64,000 nucleotides of DNA, taken from NCBI GenBank assembly GCA_964613095.1, contig CAZTFX010000001.1:1-64000 (forward strand), read 5' to 3'. Positions 26,666 through 36,570 of the stretch are shown in pieces. The position numbers were made by a program, and so were the translations under genes. Numbering within the stretch: position 1 is the stretch's first letter; each line of letters opens with the position of its first letter. The notes beneath the pieces were generated by a model. It searched no databases and was not told the origin of the DNA. It saw only the letters and a program-made list of their open reading frames with translations. The stretch comes from RGIG4576 sp964613095. Its GTDB lineage: Bacteria; Bacteroidota; Bacteroidia; Bacteroidales; Muribaculaceae.

Positions 26666-29155
26666 GTGCGTAACGATAATTATACTAATGATTTTATAGA
26701 TCCCACGACAATAGAATCAAATAAAAAAGATGATATAGTGGAAGAAAATATATTGCCAACAGAACCGAAGAAAGGTTTTTGGAAAGGAATAAAAGATTTC
26801 TTTGGTGATGGGCGTACACGTTTTGCTTTTGGGATGATTTTAATATTGATTAGTGCCTATTTGCTAATTGTAATAGTATCATTCTTTATGACTGGAGAGG
26901 TGGACCAAAGCAAAATTATTAATAATACACCGATTGAGTTGGCAAATGCGGGAGATGATGTAACCAATGCTGGAGCTGCGTTTGGTGCTAGATTATCTAA
27001 TGATTTGGTATATAATGGACTGGGAATAGGTTCTTTCGTTCTTATTATATGGAGTTTTGTAATAGGAATGAGATTAATAAGAAGGAAAAGGTTAAATTTT
27101 TTCTCTTTTACTTTTATTTCATTGATTGCTATATGTGCAATTTCAATGACTTTAGGAGTAGTCTCTATTTATTCTGATTTTACATTTTTTCCATTAGGAG
27201 GAAATTTTGGGAAATATAATAGTTTTTATTTGATAAAATTGATAGGAGTCCCCGGTGTACTGATTTTGGATATCGTTTTGTGGATGATATGGATATTATG
27301 TTGTAAAAATAATATAATATCTGTATTTACTACAATAAAAAGATGGTTCCCTGAAAAGGCTGATGAAGAAGTGACTGATGGAGACATAGCTGATTTGGAA
27401 GATGAAGAAAAAGAAGAGGAGGAATGGAAAGCTCCGTCGGAATTGACAGAGTTTGAAGATTATCAAGATGATAACAATAATGATGATGAATATAGTAAAG
27501 ATGATGACGCATTCCTTCCTGTAATAGATGATGAGACCGATATAATTGAAGATACAGATGGTGAAATATCTGATGATGAAGAGGGTTCTGATTTGGGTGT
27601 TATTTCGGTTGCTCCAAAAATAGAAATGGCAAATGGGAAATTGGTGGAGGCTTATGATCCAACCAAAGAACTAGCAAATTTTAAATTTCCTACATTAGAT
27701 TTATTAAGAGATATTCAGGCAAAAGCTGTTAGTATTGATGTTGATGAACAAGAAGCTAATAAAAGGCGAATAACAGAGACGTTGGAGCACTATGGTATTC
27801 CGATTAAGAAAATTGATGTATGTGTAGGTCCTACAATAACATTATTTGAAATTGTTCCTGCCGATGGTGTTAGAATTTCTAAAATTAAAGGTCTGGAAGA
27901 TGATATAGCTTTAAGTTTGGCTGCACTTGGAATAAGAATTATAGCACCTATTCCTGGAAGAGGTACGATAGGTATAGAGGTCCCAAATAAGGATCCTCAG
28001 ACTGTTTCAATGCGTTCTGTTATAGGCTCAAAACGTTTTCAGGAATGTAAGTATGAGTTACCAATGGCATTAGGTTGTACAATATCAAATGAAGTATTCC
28101 TTGCCGATTTAGCTAAAATGCCTCACTTATTGGTTGCAGGAGCAACAGGTCAAGGTAAATCGGTAGGATTGAATGCTATTGTTACTTCTTTGTTATATAA
28201 GAAACATCCGGCTGAGTTGAAATTTGTATTGATTGATCCCAAAATGGTAGAATTTAGTCTTTATGGTGTATTGGAAAATCATTATTTGGCTAAATTACCT
28301 GATGAAGATAAATGTATTATAACAGATTCTACAAAAGTTGTCGCGACATTGAATTCTCTTGTGACTGAAATGGAAAGTAGATACATGTTGTTAAGTAATG
28401 CTAGAGTTCGTAATATTAAAGACTATAATAAGAAATTTATAAACAGAGACTTGAATCCGGAGAAAGGACATCATTTCCTACCATATATAGTAGTCATTAT
28501 TGATGAGTTTTGTGATTTGATAATGGAGGCAGGAAAGGAAGTTGAACGTCCAATAGTACGTATTGCACAGAAAGCTCGTGCTGTAGGTATTCACATGATT
28601 ATTGCGACACAAAGACCGTCTACAAATGTTATAACCGGTATTATTAAGGCAAACTTTCCGGGTCGTATAGCGTTTAGAGTAACGCAGATGGTTGATAGTC
28701 GTACAATTCTGGATTGTTCTGGGGCGCAACAATTAGTAGGTAAAGGTGATATGTTATTTTCAGCCAATGGTGCTATGGAACGCATACAATGTGCATTTGT
28801 TGATACACCTGAAGTTGAGAAAATATGTGATTATATTGCAGACCAGATAGGTTATGGAGAAGCGTATGAATTACCTCCTTATGTACCGGAGGACAATGGT
28901 GGAGACTCAAATGGTTCTTCTGCAGTTAATTTAAATGATAGAGATCCATTGTTTGAGGAAGCGGCAGCGTTTATAGTAGCAGGTGAAACGGCATCTACCT
29001 CTTCACTTCAACGTAGATATGGCATTGGCTATAATCGAGCCGGTCGTATTATGGATCAAATGGAAGCTGCCGGTATAGTGGGACCTTCACAAGGAGGAAA
29101 GCCTCGTCGGGTTTTAGTTGATTCACTTCAATTAAGTACTATAATTAGTAATTGA
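26666..29155 (+). CDS. ftsK: DNA translocase FtsK
   Basis: 829 residues, GTG start. FtsK sits at the division septum, pumps the chromosome terminus and activates XerCD at dif. Four membrane helices lie in residues about 45-220. A very acidic linker (about 230-310) is rich in Asp and Glu. The motor has Walker A GATGQGKSVGLNA at about 491, Walker B YIVVIIDEFCDLIM at about 610 and the IATQRPSTNVITG segment at about 648. The C-terminal gamma winged helix (about 765-829, RRYGIGYNRAGRIMDQME) reads KOPS-type sequences. It heads a run with lolA, trxB and a small lipoprotein. The pairing with lolA is common in other bacteria too. Confidence 0.97.
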   Translation: MRNDNYTNDFIDPTTIESNKKDDIVEENILPTEPKKGFWKGIKDFFGDGRTRFAFGMILILISAYLLIVIVSFFMTGEVDQSKIINNTPIELANAGDDVTNAGAAFGARLSNDLVYNGLGIGSFVLIIWSFVIGMRLIRRKRLNFFSFTFISLIAICAISMTLGVVSIYSDFTFFPLGGNFGKYNSFYLIKLIGVPGVLILDIVLWMIWILCCKNNIISVFTTIKRWFPEKADEEVTDGDIADLEDEEKEEEEWKAPSELTEFEDYQDDNNNDDEYSKDDDAFLPVIDDETDIIEDTDGEISDDEEGSDLGVISVAPKIEMANGKLVEAYDPTKELANFKFPTLDLLRDIQAKAVSIDVDEQEANKRRITETLEHYGIPIKKIDVCVGPTITLFEIVPADGVRISKIKGLEDDIALSLAALGIRIIAPIPGRGTIGIEVPNKDPQTVSMRSVIGSKRFQECKYELPMALGCTISNEVFLADLAKMPHLLVAGATGQGKSVGLNAIVTSLLYKKHPAELKFVLIDPKMVEFSLYGVLENHYLAKLPDEDKCIITDSTKVVATLNSLVTEMESRYMLLSNARVRNIKDYNKKFINRDLNPEKGHHFLPYIVVIIDEFCDLIMEAGKEVERPIVRIAQKARAVGIHMIIATQRPSTNVITGIIKANFPGRIAFRVTQMVDSRTILDCSGAQQLVGKGDMLFSANGAMERIQCAFVDTPEVEKICDYIADQIGYGEAYELPPYVPEDNGGDSNGSSAVNLNDRDPLFEEAAAFIVAGETASTSSLQRRYGIGYNRAGRIMDQMEAAGIVGPSQGGKPRRVLVDSLQLSTIISN

Positions 29156-29159
29156 TAAA

Positions 29160-29771
29160 ATGAAAAAGATAATATTAGCAGTATTATATACGTTGTATTT
29201 TATTACATCAAGTTATGCTCAAAATGTGGATGATGTGATGAAAAATGTTGTATCGCAATATGCGAATGCAAAAAATATTAGTGCAGATTTCCATATAACA
29301 TCTACTCAAATGAATGCGAAAGGAACAATTGTCATGAATAATGATAAATTTCGTATTTTGTCAGATGATTATAAGTGTTGGTATAATGGAAAAACTCAAT
29401 GGGTTTATACTTCTGTGACAGGTGAGGTTAATATAATAGAACCTACGGCAGAAGAATTGGAATTGACAAATCCATATTTGGCGGTGTTGTCTTTCAAAAA
29501 ACAATATAAACCAACATTGAAATCAAAAAATAATTTGGAATTTCAGGTACAATTGAATTCTGTAATAAAGAGTTCTGATATTAGACAGATAGTGTTAACA
29601 ATACAAAAAAAAGAATACAAAATAACCAAAGCGATAGTAACAGTGACTGATGGAAGCATACAAACTATAAAATTTAGTAACTATCGCAGAAATATAAACG
29701 TTGGTTCTAAAACTTTTGTTTTTGATAGAAGATTAGTGCCGGTAGGTACTCAATTGAATGATTTAAGATAA
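29160..29771 (+). CDS. LolA-like outer-membrane lipoprotein carrier
   Basis: 203 residues with a signal peptide (MKKIILAVLYTLYFITSSYA), so periplasmic. The sequence pattern (ISADFHITSTQMNAKGTIVMNNDKFRI, followed by WYNGKTQWVYTSVTGEVNI) matches the LolA-like fold that carries lipoproteins from LolCDE to the outer membrane. It starts 4 bases after ftsK, the neighbour LolA has in many genomes, which strengthens the call. Bacteroidota have several LolA-like paralogues, and some work on other lipids, so the symbol is left open. Confidence 0.85.
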   Translation: MKKIILAVLYTLYFITSSYAQNVDDVMKNVVSQYANAKNISADFHITSTQMNAKGTIVMNNDKFRILSDDYKCWYNGKTQWVYTSVTGEVNIIEPTAEELELTNPYLAVLSFKKQYKPTLKSKNNLEFQVQLNSVIKSSDIRQIVLTIQKKEYKITKAIVTVTDGSIQTIKFSNYRRNINVGSKTFVFDRRLVPVGTQLNDLR

Positions 29772-29784
29772 AATATAATAATAT

Positions 29785-30732
29785 ATGGAACAAGAAAGAG
29801 TAAAATGTTTAATTATAGGCTCAGGACCTGCCGGATATACAGCGGCAATTTATACATCTAGAGCAAATTTGTCTCCTGTTTTATACGAAGGTTTACAACC
29901 GGGTGGTCAATTGACAACTACGTCAGAAATTGAGAATTTTCCCGGTTATCCTGAGGGTGTAGGTGGATTTGATATTATGGAAGATATCAAATCTCAAGCT
30001 GAACGTTTTGGAGCTGATATTCGTGCCGGATATGTTGAGTCAATAGATTTTTCGGTGAGACCATTTAAAGCTGTTGTTGACGGTACAAAAACTATAGAAG
30101 CAGATACTGTTATTATTGCAACAGGTGCGTCGGCAAAATATTTAGGATTGGAAGACGAAAAAAAGTATGCGGGAATGGGGGTCTCTGCATGTGCAACGTG
30201 TGATGGCTTTTTTTATAGAAAAAGGGTTGTAGCTGTTGTAGGTGGCGGAGATACAGCATGTGAAGAGGCTATGTATTTGAGTAGTCTTGCTAAAGAAGTG
30301 TATATGATAGTTAGAAAAGACTACCTTCGTGCGTCACAAGTAATGCAAGACCGAGTTATGAACAAGGAAAATATTCATGTGTTGTTTAATACAAATACAG
30401 TTGGTCTTTTTGGTGAAAATGGTGTAGAAGGAGCTCATTTGGTAAAATTTAAAGGAACACCTCAAGAAGAAACGTTAGATATAAAGATAGATGGATTCTT
30501 TTTGGCTATAGGACATAAACCTAATACCGATTTCTTGAGAGGACAGATAACTCTTGATGAAAATGGTTATATAATAACAGATGGTGCATCTACTAAAACT
30601 AATATTCCGGGTGTTTTTGCTGCCGGTGATGTAGCCGACCCACATTATAGACAAGCCATTTCTGCTGCCGGAATGGGATGTCGAGCTGCAATGGACGCTG
30701 AGAGATATTTAGCTGATAATAATTTAAAATAA
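29785..30732 (+). CDS. trxB: Thioredoxin-disulfide reductase
   Basis: 315 residues. FAD- and NADPH-dependent reduction of thioredoxin in the cytoplasm. The FAD-binding motif IIGSGPAGYTAAIY lies at about residue 10, the redox CATC at about 138, the NADPH-binding VVGGGDTACEEA at about 155 and the second FAD motif GVFAAGDVADP at about 280. Length and order are those of the low-molecular-weight bacterial enzyme. It lies 13 bases after the LolA-like gene and 7 before a small lipoprotein gene. Confidence 0.96.
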   Translation: MEQERVKCLIIGSGPAGYTAAIYTSRANLSPVLYEGLQPGGQLTTTSEIENFPGYPEGVGGFDIMEDIKSQAERFGADIRAGYVESIDFSVRPFKAVVDGTKTIEADTVIIATGASAKYLGLEDEKKYAGMGVSACATCDGFFYRKRVVAVVGGGDTACEEAMYLSSLAKEVYMIVRKDYLRASQVMQDRVMNKENIHVLFNTNTVGLFGENGVEGAHLVKFKGTPQEETLDIKIDGFFLAIGHKPNTDFLRGQITLDENGYIITDGASTKTNIPGVFAAGDVADPHYRQAISAAGMGCRAAMDAERYLADNNLK

Positions 30733-30739
30733 GACATCG

Positions 30740-31108
30740 ATGAAATCACTGAAATTTTTAGTATTATTCATTATTAATGCCTGTACGTTATTTCTATCTT
30801 ATTCATGTGTGGAACAAACTCCAATAGATGAATTGCGAGAATTGAAGTTGGAGATAGATGAAAACTATAAAAATTTCACCGGTGAAGATTGGAATATTAT
30901 AGTTGATCGACTTACTGTTGCAAATCAAGAATTGGAAGAGAATCATGACTTATATACTAATGCTCAATTGCAAGAGGCGGCAGAACTGAATGAACATATC
31001 ATAAGTGGTCCAGGGGGAAGTGAAATTTCCAGGCGTATGATAGGAAATGCGTGGGATAATTTAATGAATATGAGAATAGGTGATATCTTTGGGCAAGGAG
31101 AGGAATAA
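30740..31108 (+). CDS. Small predicted lipoprotein, unknown function
   Basis: 122 residues. The N-terminus (MKSLKFLVLFIINACTLFLSYSC) is a lipoprotein signal with Cys at about 23. The rest is polar and predicted helical, rich in Glu and Leu (LRELKLEIDENYKNF), and ends in an acidic tail. I do not recognise a family. It is the last gene of the ftsK run, followed by a terminator at 31131. Its closeness to a LolA-like gene is suggestive but proves nothing. Confidence 0.75.
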   Translation: MKSLKFLVLFIINACTLFLSYSCVEQTPIDELRELKLEIDENYKNFTGEDWNIIVDRLTVANQELEENHDLYTNAQLQEAAELNEHIISGPGGSEISRRMIGNAWDNLMNMRIGDIFGQGEE

Positions 31109-31130
31109 AATTATAAAATAGATTCCGGTG

Positions 31131-31163
31131 GTGAGCTACATAATTAATGTGGCTCACTTTTTT
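31131..31163 (+). terminator. Rho-independent terminator after the ftsK run
   Basis: Arms GTGAGCTACAT (31131-31141) and ATGTGGCTCAC (31147-31157) with one G-U-type mismatch, followed by a T run. Confidence 0.75.
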
Positions 31164-31185
31164 ATATAAATCATTGAGTTTATTA

Positions 31186-31216
31186 TTGTTGGTATATGAA
31201 ATAAATATTATATTTG
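31186..31216 (+). promoter_or_regulatory. Promoter of the glycine cleavage operon
   Basis: TTG at 31186-31188 and TATATTTG at 31209-31216 with a 20-base spacer, 28 bases before the lipoate ligase start. No riboswitch-like structure was seen in the short leader. Confidence 0.65.
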
Positions 31217-31244
31217 CATATAACAAACTTAAAAAATATTACCG

Positions 31245-32219
31245 ATGAAATATATAAGTCTCGTAGAGGACCGAACTCGTGAACTTCCATTCTATTTGGC
31301 AATGGAGGAATACGTTGCTAAATATCTGGATTTGGACGAGGCTTTCTTTTTGTGGCAAGTTGAACCGACTGTTATTTTTGGAAGAAATCAATTAATAGAG
31401 AGGGAAGTGAATCTTTCTTATTGTCGGGCTAATAATATATCTACTTATCGTAGAAAAAGCGGAGGTGGGTGTGTTTATGCTGATAAAGGTAATATTATGA
31501 TATCCTATGTGTCAAAAAACTATAGTGTTTCTGAAGCTTATGGCAGTTACCTGGAGAAAATTGTAAATATTCTTAGAAAATTAGGAGTTAATGCCTATGC
31601 TACAGGAAGAAATGATATAGTGATTGATGATAAGAAAATTTCAGGTAATGCATTTTATCATGTAAATGGTAAAAGTGTTGTGCATGGAACAATGTTATAT
31701 GACACTGACATGGAAAATATGATTAATGCTATTACCCCTGCAGATATAAAATTAACATCGAAAGGAGTAGATTCGGTAAAAAGTCGTATTACAACATTAA
31801 ATAACTATTTAAATATCGGAATAGAAGATTTTAAGTATTACATAAAGAATTCAATTTGTGATGAAATTGTAGTGTTGAATGAAGCTGCAATCAAGAAAAT
31901 TGAAGAGTTAGAGCAAATGTATCTTTCCGATAGTTTTATTTATGGGAAAAATCCGTATTGTAATATTGTTAAAGAACAATGGATTGATGGTGTTGGTGAG
32001 ATAAAAGCCTTTATAGAAGTTGATAAAGGTGTTATTAAGAATATAAATCTTATGGGTGATTATTTTCTTAATGAAGAAATGGATACACAATTATTGGAAT
32101 CTTTAAAAGGAATTACATATAATGAGATATCCATTAGAAATGCTTTAGCCGGACTTAATGTGGGTGATATTATATTGAATATGACAAATGAACAATTTAT
32201 AAAATTAATAATAATCTAA
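31245..32219 (+). CDS. lplA: Lipoate-protein ligase A
   Basis: 324 residues. Uses ATP to activate lipoate and attach it to a lysine of acceptor proteins. The catalytic domain (about 1-225) has the family motif RRKSGGGCVYAD at 69-80 and GRNDIVIDDKKISGNAF at about 125, which includes the lipoyl-AMP lysine region. Residues about 250-324 form the small C-terminal accessory domain. As first gene of the cluster with gcvT, gcvH, gcvPA, gcvPB and lpd, its most likely target is GcvH encoded just downstream. The gap to gcvT is 7 bases. Confidence 0.93.
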   Translation: MKYISLVEDRTRELPFYLAMEEYVAKYLDLDEAFFLWQVEPTVIFGRNQLIEREVNLSYCRANNISTYRRKSGGGCVYADKGNIMISYVSKNYSVSEAYGSYLEKIVNILRKLGVNAYATGRNDIVIDDKKISGNAFYHVNGKSVVHGTMLYDTDMENMINAITPADIKLTSKGVDSVKSRITTLNNYLNIGIEDFKYYIKNSICDEIVVLNEAAIKKIEELEQMYLSDSFIYGKNPYCNIVKEQWIDGVGEIKAFIEVDKGVIKNINLMGDYFLNEEMDTQLLESLKGITYNEISIRNALAGLNVGDIILNMTNEQFIKLIII

Positions 32220-32226
32220 AACTAAG

Positions 32227-33321
32227 ATGGAAACTAATAAAAGAACGTGTCTTTACGACAAACATGTGGCTTTAGGTGCATTAATCAGCCCGTTTGGAGG
32301 CTTTGATATGCCTATACAGTACACAGGAATTGTTGAAGAACATAATGCAGTGAGAAATCATTGCGGTGTATTTGATGTCTCTCATATGGGTGAAGTCACT
32401 ATAAAAGGTGCTGACGCAGAAAGATTTGTAAATCACATTTTTACTAATGATGTAACAGGAGCTCCAATTGGAAAAATTTATTATGGTTTAATGCTTTATC
32501 CTAATGGTGGCGCCGTAGATGATTTACTGGTCTATAAACGTGGAGAAAATGACTTCTTTTTAGTAATCAATGCCGGAAACATTGATAAAGATGTTGAGTG
32601 GATAATGCAGAATAAAGAAGGTTATAATGTAGAAGTTATCCATGAAAGTGATTACTATGGTGAAATTGCCGTGCAAGGACCTGAATCGGAAGCCAATATA
32701 GAAGCTATTTTGAATATTCCGTGTTCCGAACTTGGTTTCTACACATTCAAGACTCTTGAAGTAGAAGGGGAAACCATAATTATAAGCCGTACCGGTTATA
32801 CCGGTGAAGATGGCTTTGAAATATATGCAAGTCATGGCCTAACCAATAAGTTTTGGGATAAATTAATAGAATCAACAAAAGTTGTGCCTTGTGGATTGGG
32901 CTGTCGTGATACTTTAAGATTTGAAGTAGGGCTTCCATTATATGGAGATGAATTGAGTGCAGAAATTACACCGATAGAGGCATGCTTGGGAATATTTGTA
33001 AAAACCGACAAAGAAGAATTTATCGGAAAAGATGTTGTTAAAAAGCAAAAGGAAGAGGGAGCTCCACGAAAACTTGTAGGAATTGAGTTACAAGATAGGG
33101 CTATTCCTCGTCATGGATATGAGGTGCTTTCGGGTGATGATGTTATAGGCTACGTAACAACAGGTTATCGCTGTATTTCAGTAGAAAAGAGTGTAGCTCT
33201 TGCTCTTATAGATTCAAAATATGCAAATATGGGTGATCCTGTAAAGATTAAAATACGTAAAAAAGTGTTTGACGGTACTATCGTTGCACGTAAATTTTAT
33301 AAAAAAAGCTATAAGAAATAA
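32227..33321 (+). CDS. gcvT: Aminomethyltransferase (glycine cleavage T protein)
   Basis: 364 residues, normal length. Releases ammonia from the aminomethyl group on lipoyl-GcvH and passes the one-carbon unit to tetrahydrofolate, giving 5,10-methylene-THF. Conserved segments are HNAVRNHCGVFDVSHMGEV at about 40, YYGLMLYPNGGAVDDLLVYK at about 85, with the catalytic Asp region, and SRTGYTGEDGFEIY at about 187. The C-terminal beta-barrel domain (about 285-360) is present. It lies 7 bases after lplA and 30 before gcvH. Confidence 0.96.
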   Translation: METNKRTCLYDKHVALGALISPFGGFDMPIQYTGIVEEHNAVRNHCGVFDVSHMGEVTIKGADAERFVNHIFTNDVTGAPIGKIYYGLMLYPNGGAVDDLLVYKRGENDFFLVINAGNIDKDVEWIMQNKEGYNVEVIHESDYYGEIAVQGPESEANIEAILNIPCSELGFYTFKTLEVEGETIIISRTGYTGEDGFEIYASHGLTNKFWDKLIESTKVVPCGLGCRDTLRFEVGLPLYGDELSAEITPIEACLGIFVKTDKEEFIGKDVVKKQKEEGAPRKLVGIELQDRAIPRHGYEVLSGDDVIGYVTTGYRCISVEKSVALALIDSKYANMGDPVKIKIRKKVFDGTIVARKFYKKSYKK

Positions 33322-33351
33322 ATATTGTAAACATAAATAAAAATTATAACT

Positions 33352-33738
33352 ATGAGTAAAATATTAGAAGGACTTTATTATGCAGAGTCTCATGAATTCG
33401 TGAAAATTGAAGGTGAATATGGATATGTAGGTATCACTGATTATGCACAGGAACAATTAGGTAATGTAGTGTATGTCGATATGCCCGAAGTTGACGATGA
33501 CGTAACTGCTGGTGAAGAGTTTGGTGCTGTGGAAAGTGTAAAAGCTGCAAGTGACCTATATTCTCCTGTAAGTGGTGTAGTCGTAGAGGTAAATGAAAAC
33601 CTTGATGGCGATCCCGGTGCTATAAACAAAGATGCTTATGCAAACTGGATTATTAAGGTTAAATTAAGTGATCCTACTGAAGTTGAAAACCTACTTGACG
33701 CTACTGCTTATGCAAAAGTGATTGAGAACGAACACTAA
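33352..33738 (+). CDS. gcvH: Glycine cleavage system H protein
   Basis: 128 residues. Lipoyl carrier that shuttles the aminomethyl group between the P, T and L proteins. The lipoyl-attachment motif is GAVESVKAASDLYSPVSG at about 58-75, where the Lys in SVKA is the expected lipoylation site. Acidic overall, as usual for the family. It lies between gcvT and gcvPA, and lplA at the head of the operon should modify it. Confidence 0.97.
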   Translation: MSKILEGLYYAESHEFVKIEGEYGYVGITDYAQEQLGNVVYVDMPEVDDDVTAGEEFGAVESVKAASDLYSPVSGVVVEVNENLDGDPGAINKDAYANWIIKVKLSDPTEVENLLDATAYAKVIENEH

Positions 33739-33756
33739 TTTATTAATTTCTTGATT

Positions 33757-35082
33757 ATGAACTATAAGTATTTTCCACACACTGATTCTGAGATGAAAAA
33801 GATGCTCGAAGTGTGTGGAAAACGCACTTTGGATGAACTCTTTGATGAAATTCCGGAGTCTATCCAATTTAAGCGTGATTATGATTTGCCGAGTGAAATG
33901 AGTGAGGTGGAATTGCGACGTTTCTTCTCGGAACTTGGAGCAGAGAACAAACCTTTGACTTGTTTTGCCGGAGCCGGATGTTACGACCATTATTCTCCTG
34001 CTGTGATTTCACATATCATAAGTCGTTCTGAGTTTTTGACATCATACACTCCATATCAAGCAGAGATTTCGCAAGGAACTTTGCAATACATATTTGAATT
34101 CCAATCTATGATGACCGAATTGACAGGAATGGAGGTTGGAAATGCATCAATGTATGATGGAGCTACGGCAACTGCCGAAGCAATGATGATGTCGGTAGCT
34201 TCTGCAAAGAAGAAAAATAAAGTATTGGTTTCTTCTACATTGAACCCTAATGTAAAATCAGTTCTTGAAACTTACGCCAAATATCAGGGAATTGAAATCG
34301 CATATATAGCTGAATGTAATGGGATAACCGACAAAGCCGATTTTGAAAACAAGTTATCAGCTAGTGATGTGGCAGGAGTGGTAGTGGCTTCTCCCAATTA
34401 TTATGGTATTCTGGAGGATTATGCAGGTTGGGCTGACTTATGTCATTCTCAAAAAGCACTATTGATAATGAACTGTCAAGCTTCAGCTCTTGGAGCAATC
34501 AAGTCTCCGGGTGAATGGGGAGCTGATATAGCAGCCGGAGATGGTCAAAGTCTTGGTATTCCTATGAATTTTGGAGGTCCTTACGTTGGTTTTTTATGTA
34601 CTAAGAAGGCTTTAATCCGTAAAATGCCGGGTCGCGTAGTGGGCGCCACAAAAGATTTGAACGGGCAACGTTCATTTGTGTTGACTTTACAAGCTCGTGA
34701 ACAACATATCCGACGAGAAAAGGCAACAAGTAACATTTGTTCAAATCAAAGTTTGATGGCGTTGTATGTTACGATTTATTTGGCTCTTATGGGAGCTAAA
34801 GGCTTGAAAGAAGTCAATGAATTGGGATATAGTGGTTCACATTATTTGGCTGAACAATTATGTGCGACCGGTAAATTTGAAATGGCTTATCCTGATAAAC
34901 CATTCTTGAATGAATTTGCTGTTAAAACATCGCTTGATATAGATAAGTTGCAAGCAACTTGTTCCGATCAAGGAATACTTGCCGGAGTGAAAATAGCTGA
35001 AGATAAGTTATTGCTATGTGTTACTGAAATGCGTAGCAAAACTGAAGTTGATAAACTAATAGATATTGTAAAACAATTTTAA
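33757..35082 (+). CDS. gcvPA: Glycine dehydrogenase (decarboxylating) subunit 1
   Basis: 441 residues from ATG 33757; an in-frame TTG at 33751 is less likely. This is the N-terminal half of a split P protein. Typical segments are the opening MNYKYFPHTDSEMKKML, CFAGAGCYDHYSPAVI at about 70 and YTPYQAEISQGTLQYIFEFQ at about 95. The subunit adopts the PLP fold without the PLP lysine, which sits in the second subunit, and the two pair to decarboxylate glycine. It is 12 bases from gcvPB. A split P protein contrasts with the single-chain GcvP found in many other bacteria. Confidence 0.95.
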   Translation: MNYKYFPHTDSEMKKMLEVCGKRTLDELFDEIPESIQFKRDYDLPSEMSEVELRRFFSELGAENKPLTCFAGAGCYDHYSPAVISHIISRSEFLTSYTPYQAEISQGTLQYIFEFQSMMTELTGMEVGNASMYDGATATAEAMMMSVASAKKKNKVLVSSTLNPNVKSVLETYAKYQGIEIAYIAECNGITDKADFENKLSASDVAGVVVASPNYYGILEDYAGWADLCHSQKALLIMNCQASALGAIKSPGEWGADIAAGDGQSLGIPMNFGGPYVGFLCTKKALIRKMPGRVVGATKDLNGQRSFVLTLQAREQHIRREKATSNICSNQSLMALYVTIYLALMGAKGLKEVNELGYSGSHYLAEQLCATGKFEMAYPDKPFLNEFAVKTSLDIDKLQATCSDQGILAGVKIAEDKLLLCVTEMRSKTEVDKLIDIVKQF

Positions 35083-35094
35083 GCCTAAACGATT

Positions 35095-36570
35095 ATGAAC
35101 AGTACATTTTATGGAAAATTGATATTCGAGTTGGGCGAAGCGGGTAGAGTTGGTTACTCTTTGCCTAAAAATGAATTGTCAAATTATGATATGGCTTCAA
35201 TGCCGTCAGAATTGAAGCGTGAAGCGTTGACGTTGCCAGAGGTTGATGAATTAACTGTTGTGAGACATTATACCAACATGAGTAACAATAATTTCGGGGT
35301 TGATACAGGATTTTATCCTCTTGGTTCTTGTACGATGAAGTATAATCCGAAAATAAATGAGGAAATGAGCAATTTGCCTGCATTTACATCGTTACATCCA
35401 TTGCAAAATGTGAATACGGTGCAAGGTGCATTGGAAGTTTATTATAATCTGCAAAGAAGTCTTTCTGAAATTTCCGGTTTGAGTGAATTTACTTTGAATC
35501 CGTTTGCCGGTGCTCATGGGGAATTAACCGGTCTTATGGTTATTCGTGCATATCACAACAGTAGAGGAGATTATAAACGTATAAATGTGATTGTTCCAGA
35601 TTCTGCTCATGGTACAAATCCTGCCAGTGCTGCTGTATGTGGTTTGAAGGTTGTTCAGGTAAAGAGCTTGCCCGATGGAACTGTTGACGTTGAAGACCTT
35701 AAGGCTCATCTTGATGATACCGTAGCTGCTATTATGATGACTAATCCTAATACGTTGGGTATATTTGAACGTAATATTCCGGAGATTGCTGAATTAGTGC
35801 ATAATTGCGGTGGTTTGCTATATTATGATGGAGCTAATTTGAATGCGTTATTGGGTAAGTGTCGTCCGGGTGATATGGGATTTGATGTCATGCATATCAA
35901 TCTTCACAAGACATTCTCTACTCCTCATGGTGGAGGTGGGCCGGGCTCCGGTCCTGTGGGAGTACGTGCCGGATTGGAGCAATTCCTTCCAAATCCGCAT
36001 GTGAAGAAAGATGAAAATGGTAAATTTTATATTGATAACGATGAAAATGCATTAGGTGCTGTGTCGGCGTTTACCGGTAATTTCACTGTTATGTTGAAAG
36101 CATACTCATATATACTCACTTTGGGTAAGGAAAATCTTAAATATGTTGGTCCGTTTGCTACATTGAATGCCAATTATATCAAAGATTCATTGAAAGACGT
36201 TTATGAATTACCTATTGATGTGGTGTGTAAGCATGAGTTCGTTTTTGACGGTTTGAAGGATAAGAGCCAAGGTGTAACCACAATGAATGTGGCAAAACGA
36301 TTGCTTGATTATGGTTTCCATGCTCCAACAATCTATTTCCCATTGCTTTTCCATGAATCATTGATGATAGAACCGTGTGAGAACGAAAGCAAATCAACGC
36401 TTGATAACTTTATCGCTGTTATGCGTAAGATTGCTCAAGAAGCAGCAGATGATCCTGAAATGTTGAAAATGGCTCCGCATAACACACCGGTACGTCGTCC
36501 TGATGATACACTTGCAGCTACGCATCCAATTGTTACTTATCGTGAACTATTAGCCGATACTGAGGAATGA
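35095..36570 (+). CDS. gcvPB: Glycine dehydrogenase (decarboxylating) subunit 2
   Basis: 491 residues, the C-terminal half of the split P protein, carrying the PLP site. The PLP-lysine motif is HINLHKTFSTPHGGGGPG at about 268-285, with Lys in NLHKT. The substrate-binding region DSAHGTNPASAAV is at about 170 and YPLGSCTMKYNPKI at about 72. It overlaps lpdA by 4 bases, so the two are translationally coupled. With gcvPA, gcvT, gcvH and lpdA it makes the complete glycine cleavage complex. Confidence 0.96.
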   Translation: MNSTFYGKLIFELGEAGRVGYSLPKNELSNYDMASMPSELKREALTLPEVDELTVVRHYTNMSNNNFGVDTGFYPLGSCTMKYNPKINEEMSNLPAFTSLHPLQNVNTVQGALEVYYNLQRSLSEISGLSEFTLNPFAGAHGELTGLMVIRAYHNSRGDYKRINVIVPDSAHGTNPASAAVCGLKVVQVKSLPDGTVDVEDLKAHLDDTVAAIMMTNPNTLGIFERNIPEIAELVHNCGGLLYYDGANLNALLGKCRPGDMGFDVMHINLHKTFSTPHGGGGPGSGPVGVRAGLEQFLPNPHVKKDENGKFYIDNDENALGAVSAFTGNFTVMLKAYSYILTLGKENLKYVGPFATLNANYIKDSLKDVYELPIDVVCKHEFVFDGLKDKSQGVTTMNVAKRLLDYGFHAPTIYFPLLFHESLMIEPCENESKSTLDNFIAVMRKIAQEAADDPEMLKMAPHNTPVRRPDDTLAATHPIVTYRELLADTEE